DNA of 64,000 nucleotides from Desulfovibrio intestinalis (GTDB lineage Bacteria > Desulfobacterota > Desulfovibrionia > Desulfovibrionales > Desulfovibrionaceae). Every line of letters begins with the position of its first letter. Positions within the stretch are counted from its first letter, which is position 1. The notes below the pieces were generated by a model, which worked only from the letters and a program-made list of their open reading frames with translations, did not search any database and had not been told where the DNA came from. The stretch lies in NCBI RefSeq assembly GCF_014202345.1, contig NZ_JACHGO010000003.1:62001-126000 (forward strand). Reading direction: 5' to 3'. This document shows, one piece after another, positions 61,227 to 64,000 of the stretch. The position numbers and the translations under genes are program-made.

Positions 61227-61955
61227 CTATTTTTGCTTGGTATGGGGATCTGCTGAAGGCTGACGCAGAGCGGCAGCCCGAACGGTGGGGCGAATTTCGC
61301 GTCCGGCCAGGGGCTTCATGAAGGCAGCCAGACGTGCGTCGTAGGGTTTGTGCCCAAAAAAGGCCGAACCTGAAACAAGCACGTCGGCCCCGGCTTCTAC
61401 CAGTTGGGCCGTATTTTCGGGGCACACGCCGCCGTCCACCTGAATAAGCACATCCGCGCGGCCACAGGCGTCCAGCAGGCGCCGGGCAGCGCGGATCTTG
61501 TCAAAAGTGGCAGGTATGAACGCCTGACCCGAAAACCCGGGGTTGACGCTCATGATAAGCAGCATGTCCATATCGTTGACGAGCCAGCGTATGGCGCCAA
61601 GGTCTGTGCCAGGATTCAGCGCCACGCCAGCCTTGCAGCCCATTTCGCGTATGGCGGAAAGCGTGCGCTGCGGGTGGCGGTCGGCCTCTGCATGGATGAC
61701 CAGCATATCCGCGCCGGCGTTTTTGAAATCGCGGATGTAGCGGGACGGGTCTTCCACCATAAGGTGCACGTCAAAAAAAAGCCCGCTGCCAGGCCTGAGA
61801 GCCTTGATCAGCGGGGGACCAAAGGTGATATTGGGCACATAAGCGCCGTCCATCACATCAAGGTGCAACCAGGTTACCCCGGCAGCTTCAAGAGCTTGCA
61901 GCTCTTCAGCCAGACGTGAAAAATCGGCGGAAAGCAGCGATGGTGATAGAATCAT
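61227..61955 (-). CDS. rpe: Ribulose-phosphate 3-epimerase
   Basis: The 242-residue TIM-barrel protein has LHLDVMDGAYVPNITFGPPLI, with the metal-binding His and Asp, VNPGFSGQAFIP and VDGGVCPENTAQLVEAGADVLVSGSAFFG. It interconverts ribulose 5-phosphate and xylulose 5-phosphate. It is ~20 residues longer than usual at the C-terminus (FMKPLAGREIRPTVRAA...). There is no strong ribosome site at ATG 61955. Confidence 0.96.
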   Translation of the reverse strand: MILSPSLLSADFSRLAEELQALEAAGVTWLHLDVMDGAYVPNITFGPPLIKALRPGSGLFFDVHLMVEDPSRYIRDFKNAGADMLVIHAEADRHPQRTLSAIREMGCKAGVALNPGTDLGAIRWLVNDMDMLLIMSVNPGFSGQAFIPATFDKIRAARRLLDACGRADVLIQVDGGVCPENTAQLVEAGADVLVSGSAFFGHKPYDARLAAFMKPLAGREIRPTVRAAALRQPSADPHTKQK

Positions 61956-62289
61956 GCGTTTTGTTCTGCTGTTTTACGAAAGGGAACCCTGGTGATTCCT
62001 GCATCCGTAGTTTGACCGTCTGCCTTTCAAAGCAGCAGGCGGTGATAAAAATTCTGCGGCCGGGTGCGGCCTGCGTGGCAGCTTTCTGTATCAATGGCCT
62101 GCTGTTTGGCAGGTGGCGCTTCACGCGCCATTGCTTGAAATTTTAATTTCACCACGAACGCAAGGCATTACATCATATGCGTGTCTTTTGCCTTGCCTGC
62201 CCGGCTTTGCCCGGTTTGCTTAACGGTATCACGCCGCCGTGCAGCCCCGCAAACGCAGCCCGGTTTTCATACTGTGCCGTACAGCGGCG
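61956..62289. other. Intergenic region between MerR-type gene and rpe
   Basis: 334 bases with no supported gene. It should carry the rpe-tkt promoter on the minus strand. No clear boxes are visible. Confidence 0.45.
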
Positions 62290-62643
62290 TTATTCGTTGC
62301 TGAGCAGGCGGCGCACCGCTGTCAGTTCACGTTTGAGCATACGCATGAAATCCGGGTCAGGCACTGCGGCCACACGTTCGGGCAGGCTTTCATCCAGCAC
62401 AGCGCTGCCTTGCAGCACTCGGCGCGCGCCTTCGATGGTCATACCCTGTTCGTGCAGCAGTTGCTGTATGCGCCGCAAAAGGCCCACATGCTCTTCGGTG
62501 TACAGACGCTGCCCCTTGCCCGTGCGCAAGGGCGCCAACTGGGGAAATTCCGTTTCCCAGAAGCGCAGCACATGGGTTTTGAGGTTGAGCAGTTCCGCAA
62601 CTTCACCGATGCGGTAGGTTTTTTCGTCGTTGTGGTCCTGCAT
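62290..62643 (-). CDS. MerR family regulator downstream of pheT
   Basis: ATG 62643 follows GGAGGG (117 residues). It is a MerR HTH: YRIGEVAELLNLKTHVLRFW, then ETEFPQLAPLRTGKGQRLYTEEHVGLLRRIQQLL. The RFWETEFP and QRLYT forms are those of the MlrA/DVU-type group, which often sits behind pheT. A coiled helix with DFMRMLKRELTAVRRLL follows. The length leaves no effector domain, so it likely responds through dimer partners or binds constitutively. A dispersed repeat lies between it and pheT. Confidence 0.88.
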   Translation of the reverse strand: MQDHNDEKTYRIGEVAELLNLKTHVLRFWETEFPQLAPLRTGKGQRLYTEEHVGLLRRIQQLLHEQGMTIEGARRVLQGSAVLDESLPERVAAVPDPDFMRMLKRELTAVRRLLSNE

Positions 62644-62720
62644 GGGCCCTCCGGACGTCCTCCAGAGCATTTTTAATTCCGGCCTGCGTAGGCAAGAACG
62701 TTTAAAAGCATCTCAACCTT

Positions 62721-62869
62721 TAGAGCAGATGAACTTTGAAAATGTGTATTTTCAAAGTCCAATACACGCTCATTACGGCGTCTAACCGCGCAAATAAATA
62801 GCGCTTACGCCTCCACAGCGGGCATCTGCTCACGCAGCCACCTGAGCATTTTAAAATTGAAATGCTCTA
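62721..62869 (+). repeat. TAGAGCA-type dispersed repeat between pheT and MerR genes
   Basis: It starts TAGAGCAGATGAACTTTG. ACTTTGAAAATG...ATTTTCAAAGT hairpin (62732-62757) follows, then it ends GAGCATTTTAAAATTGAAATGCTCTA. The central ~85 bases differ from the other copies. A partial AGAGCATTTTTAATTCC lies at 62664-62680. Confidence 0.7.
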
Positions 62870-62955
62870 AGATGTTGCAATGCCCGGCATGTCCAGCACC
62901 AAGCGCCGGAAACATTGCAATATGCCCCGGCGGCGCAGGTAAGCGCAGCAACCTT

Positions 62956-62987
62956 CGCCAGTTGGCAGCGTTTGCTCCCAACTGGCG
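62956..62987 (-). terminator. Hairpin downstream of pheT
   Basis: CGCCAGTTGG / CCAACTGGCG are perfect 10-base arms around a 12-base loop, 7 bases past the pheT stop. There is no T run. Confidence 0.55.
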
Positions 62988-62993
62988 TATGCT

Positions 62994-64000
62994 CTAGATT
63001 TTGACGCCCAGAGCCGCTACCAGCGACTGTGCCACTTTTTCCCTTTCCTTGTCCACTTCCGCATCCTTGAGGGTACGGTCAGCGTGGCGGAAGGTCAGGC
63101 GGAAGGTAAGGTTGCGCACGGCTTTCTGTCCTTCGGCTGCTTTGGGTTCAAAGCAGTCAACCAGCACCATATCTTCCAGCAAGGGCAGGCCAAGGCCGCG
63201 CACATGAGCCACAATGGCGCTGACGGTAAGCCCCTGTCCGGCCATGACCGTGATGTCGCGCCGAACCGGCGGATACACGGGCAGGGGGCGGAAGCGCACC
63301 TGCGCTGCGTCATGCAGTTCGCGCAGAACTTCGAGGTTCAGTTCGGCGAGCCATACTTCTTTACGGGCGTGGAATTCTTCGGCCATAGCGGGTTTTACCC
63401 GGCCCATGACGCCAACGGCGCGGCCATTGACCGTCACCTGAACGCAGGGCAGGAGGAAGGGATGCCCTTCCGCCAAGGTGCATTCCGGCGCGGGCAGGTG
63501 CAGGAAGCGCAGCAGGTTTTCCACAATGCCCTTGATGTCCGTATAGTCCAGATCACCTTCCGGCTGGGGCCAGGCGGTGTCAAAGCGTGCACCGTAGAGC
63601 AGCACGCCAAGCATGCCTGTTTCGCGCGCCGTGGTTTCGGAGGTGGCGTCGGCTTCAAAGATATTGGCCAGTTCAAAAAGACGCAGCCCCTGAATGCCCT
63701 GGGCGAGGTTGTTGCGCAGGTCGTAGAGCAGACCGGGAGCCAGCGCGGTGCGCAGGGCGTCCTGTTCTGCCGAAAGGGGATTCATGATGGATATGCGGCC
63801 TTCACGCGGGAGGCCAAGATGGTCCATATCCTTGTGGCCCACAAAGCTGTAGTTGACGGCTTCGTTCAGGCCAAGGCCCGCTCCCCAGTGCTTGAGACGC
63901 GACCAGAAGCTGAACCGTGATTCCGGTTCGCCTGCGCGGTCAAGATTGCGGGCCACCGAGGGCAGTTCGGGCGCAATGGTATCCAGACCGTGCACGCGGC
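62994..64000 (-). CDS. pheT: Phenylalanine-tRNA ligase beta subunit, C-terminal part (gene continues beyond the window)
   Basis: The frame is open to the window edge, so only the last ~335 of ~800 residues are here. The end of the B5 region and the catalytic-like B6-B7 core are present: LNEAVNYSFVGHKDMD, IMNPLSAEQDALRTALAPGLLYDLRNNLAQG, LFELANIFEAD and DIKGIVENLLRFL. The FDX-ACB anticodon-binding domain follows (RPLPVYPPVRRDITVM, then TFRLTFRHADRTLKDAEVDKE). Together with PheS it charges tRNA-Phe. The regulator gene lies ~350 bases downstream. Confidence 0.96.
   Translation of the reverse strand, partial: RVHGLDTIAPELPSVARNLDRAGEPESRFSFWSRLKHWGAGLGLNEAVNYSFVGHKDMDHLGLPREGRISIMNPLSAEQDALRTALAPGLLYDLRNNLAQGIQGLRLFELANIFEADATSETTARETGMLGVLLYGARFDTAWPQPEGDLDYTDIKGIVENLLRFLHLPAPECTLAEGHPFLLPCVQVTVNGRAVGVMGRVKPAMAEEFHARKEVWLAELNLEVLRELHDAAQVRFRPLPVYPPVRRDITVMAGQGLTVSAIVAHVRGLGLPLLEDMVLVDCFEPKAAEGQKAVRNLTFRLTFRHADRTLKDAEVDKEREKVAQSLVAALGVKI

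Noticed and set aside
1..64000. CRISPR arrays, tRNA and rRNA genes
   Set aside because: No regularly spaced identical repeats, no cloverleaf with a T-loop motif, and no rRNA-like stretch was found on reading both strands.

Overview
The window looks like chromosome of a sulfate-reducing deltaproteobacterium of the Desulfovibrio group. The evidence is a complete dsrMKJOP electron-transfer operon, a sulfate adenylyltransferase (sat) with a Rex-type operator at its promoter, a G+C-rich codon style in nearly all genes, and many Desulfovibrio-like neighbours. No rRNA, tRNA, CRISPR array or intact insertion sequence was seen. The left edge (about 1-4464) differs: an AT-rich superfamily 1 helicase with a C-terminal nuclease-like domain, then an MFS exporter and a divergent AT-rich MerR regulator. 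It looks like acquired or accessory DNA.

Layout. 4559-5890: an HD-domain protein with a worn-out nucleotidyltransferase domain. 6173-11850 (minus): dsrP, dsrO, dsrJ, dsrK, dsrM, preceded by a gene for an RsbRD-type sensor-like protein; an intrinsic terminator lies between that gene and dsrM. 12317-15089 (minus): a VKOR-thioredoxin fusion and sat. 16112-21987 (minus): ssb, a small conserved protein, then an unusual acetyl-CoA-carboxylase-type cluster (tandem biotinyl-domain protein, fused alpha-beta carboxyltransferase, a 60-residue protein, biotin carboxylase). 22254-27377 (plus): purine nucleoside phosphorylase, typA/bipA and a two-Cache-like soluble protein. 27726-35340 (minus): GNAT acetyltransferase, tamB and tamA. 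35548-36902 (plus): a DsrE-like protein and thiM.

37697-47314 (minus) is a glycogen locus: a debranching enzyme, a GT4 glycosyltransferase, a GH57 hydrolase and a 1418-residue protein joining a eukaryote-like GT3 glycogen synthase to an alpha-glucan phosphorylase. 47875-52648 (plus) is a complete branched-chain-amino-acid-type ABC importer, facing a 2,4-diaminopentanoate-dehydrogenase-like gene across a shared bidirectional terminator. 54301-56685 holds an EamA transporter with a divergent LysR regulator. 57108-64000 (minus) reads pheT (5' part outside the window), a MerR regulator, rpe, tkt, pgk and a MipA/OmpV outer-membrane protein.

Two kinds of non-coding repeat are scattered between genes: a 149-bp near-palindromic MITE-like element (27376-27524), and a family of about 50-150 bp elements bounded by TAGAGCA/TGCTCTA with internal hairpins (at least seven copies or fragments). 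In two places a repeat edge supplies the stop codon of the adjoining gene. The observations I rate highest are the glycogen synthase-phosphorylase fusion, the Rex-like site on sat, the odd carboxylase cluster with its duplicated gene end, the repeat family, and the RsbRD-dsr arrangement.
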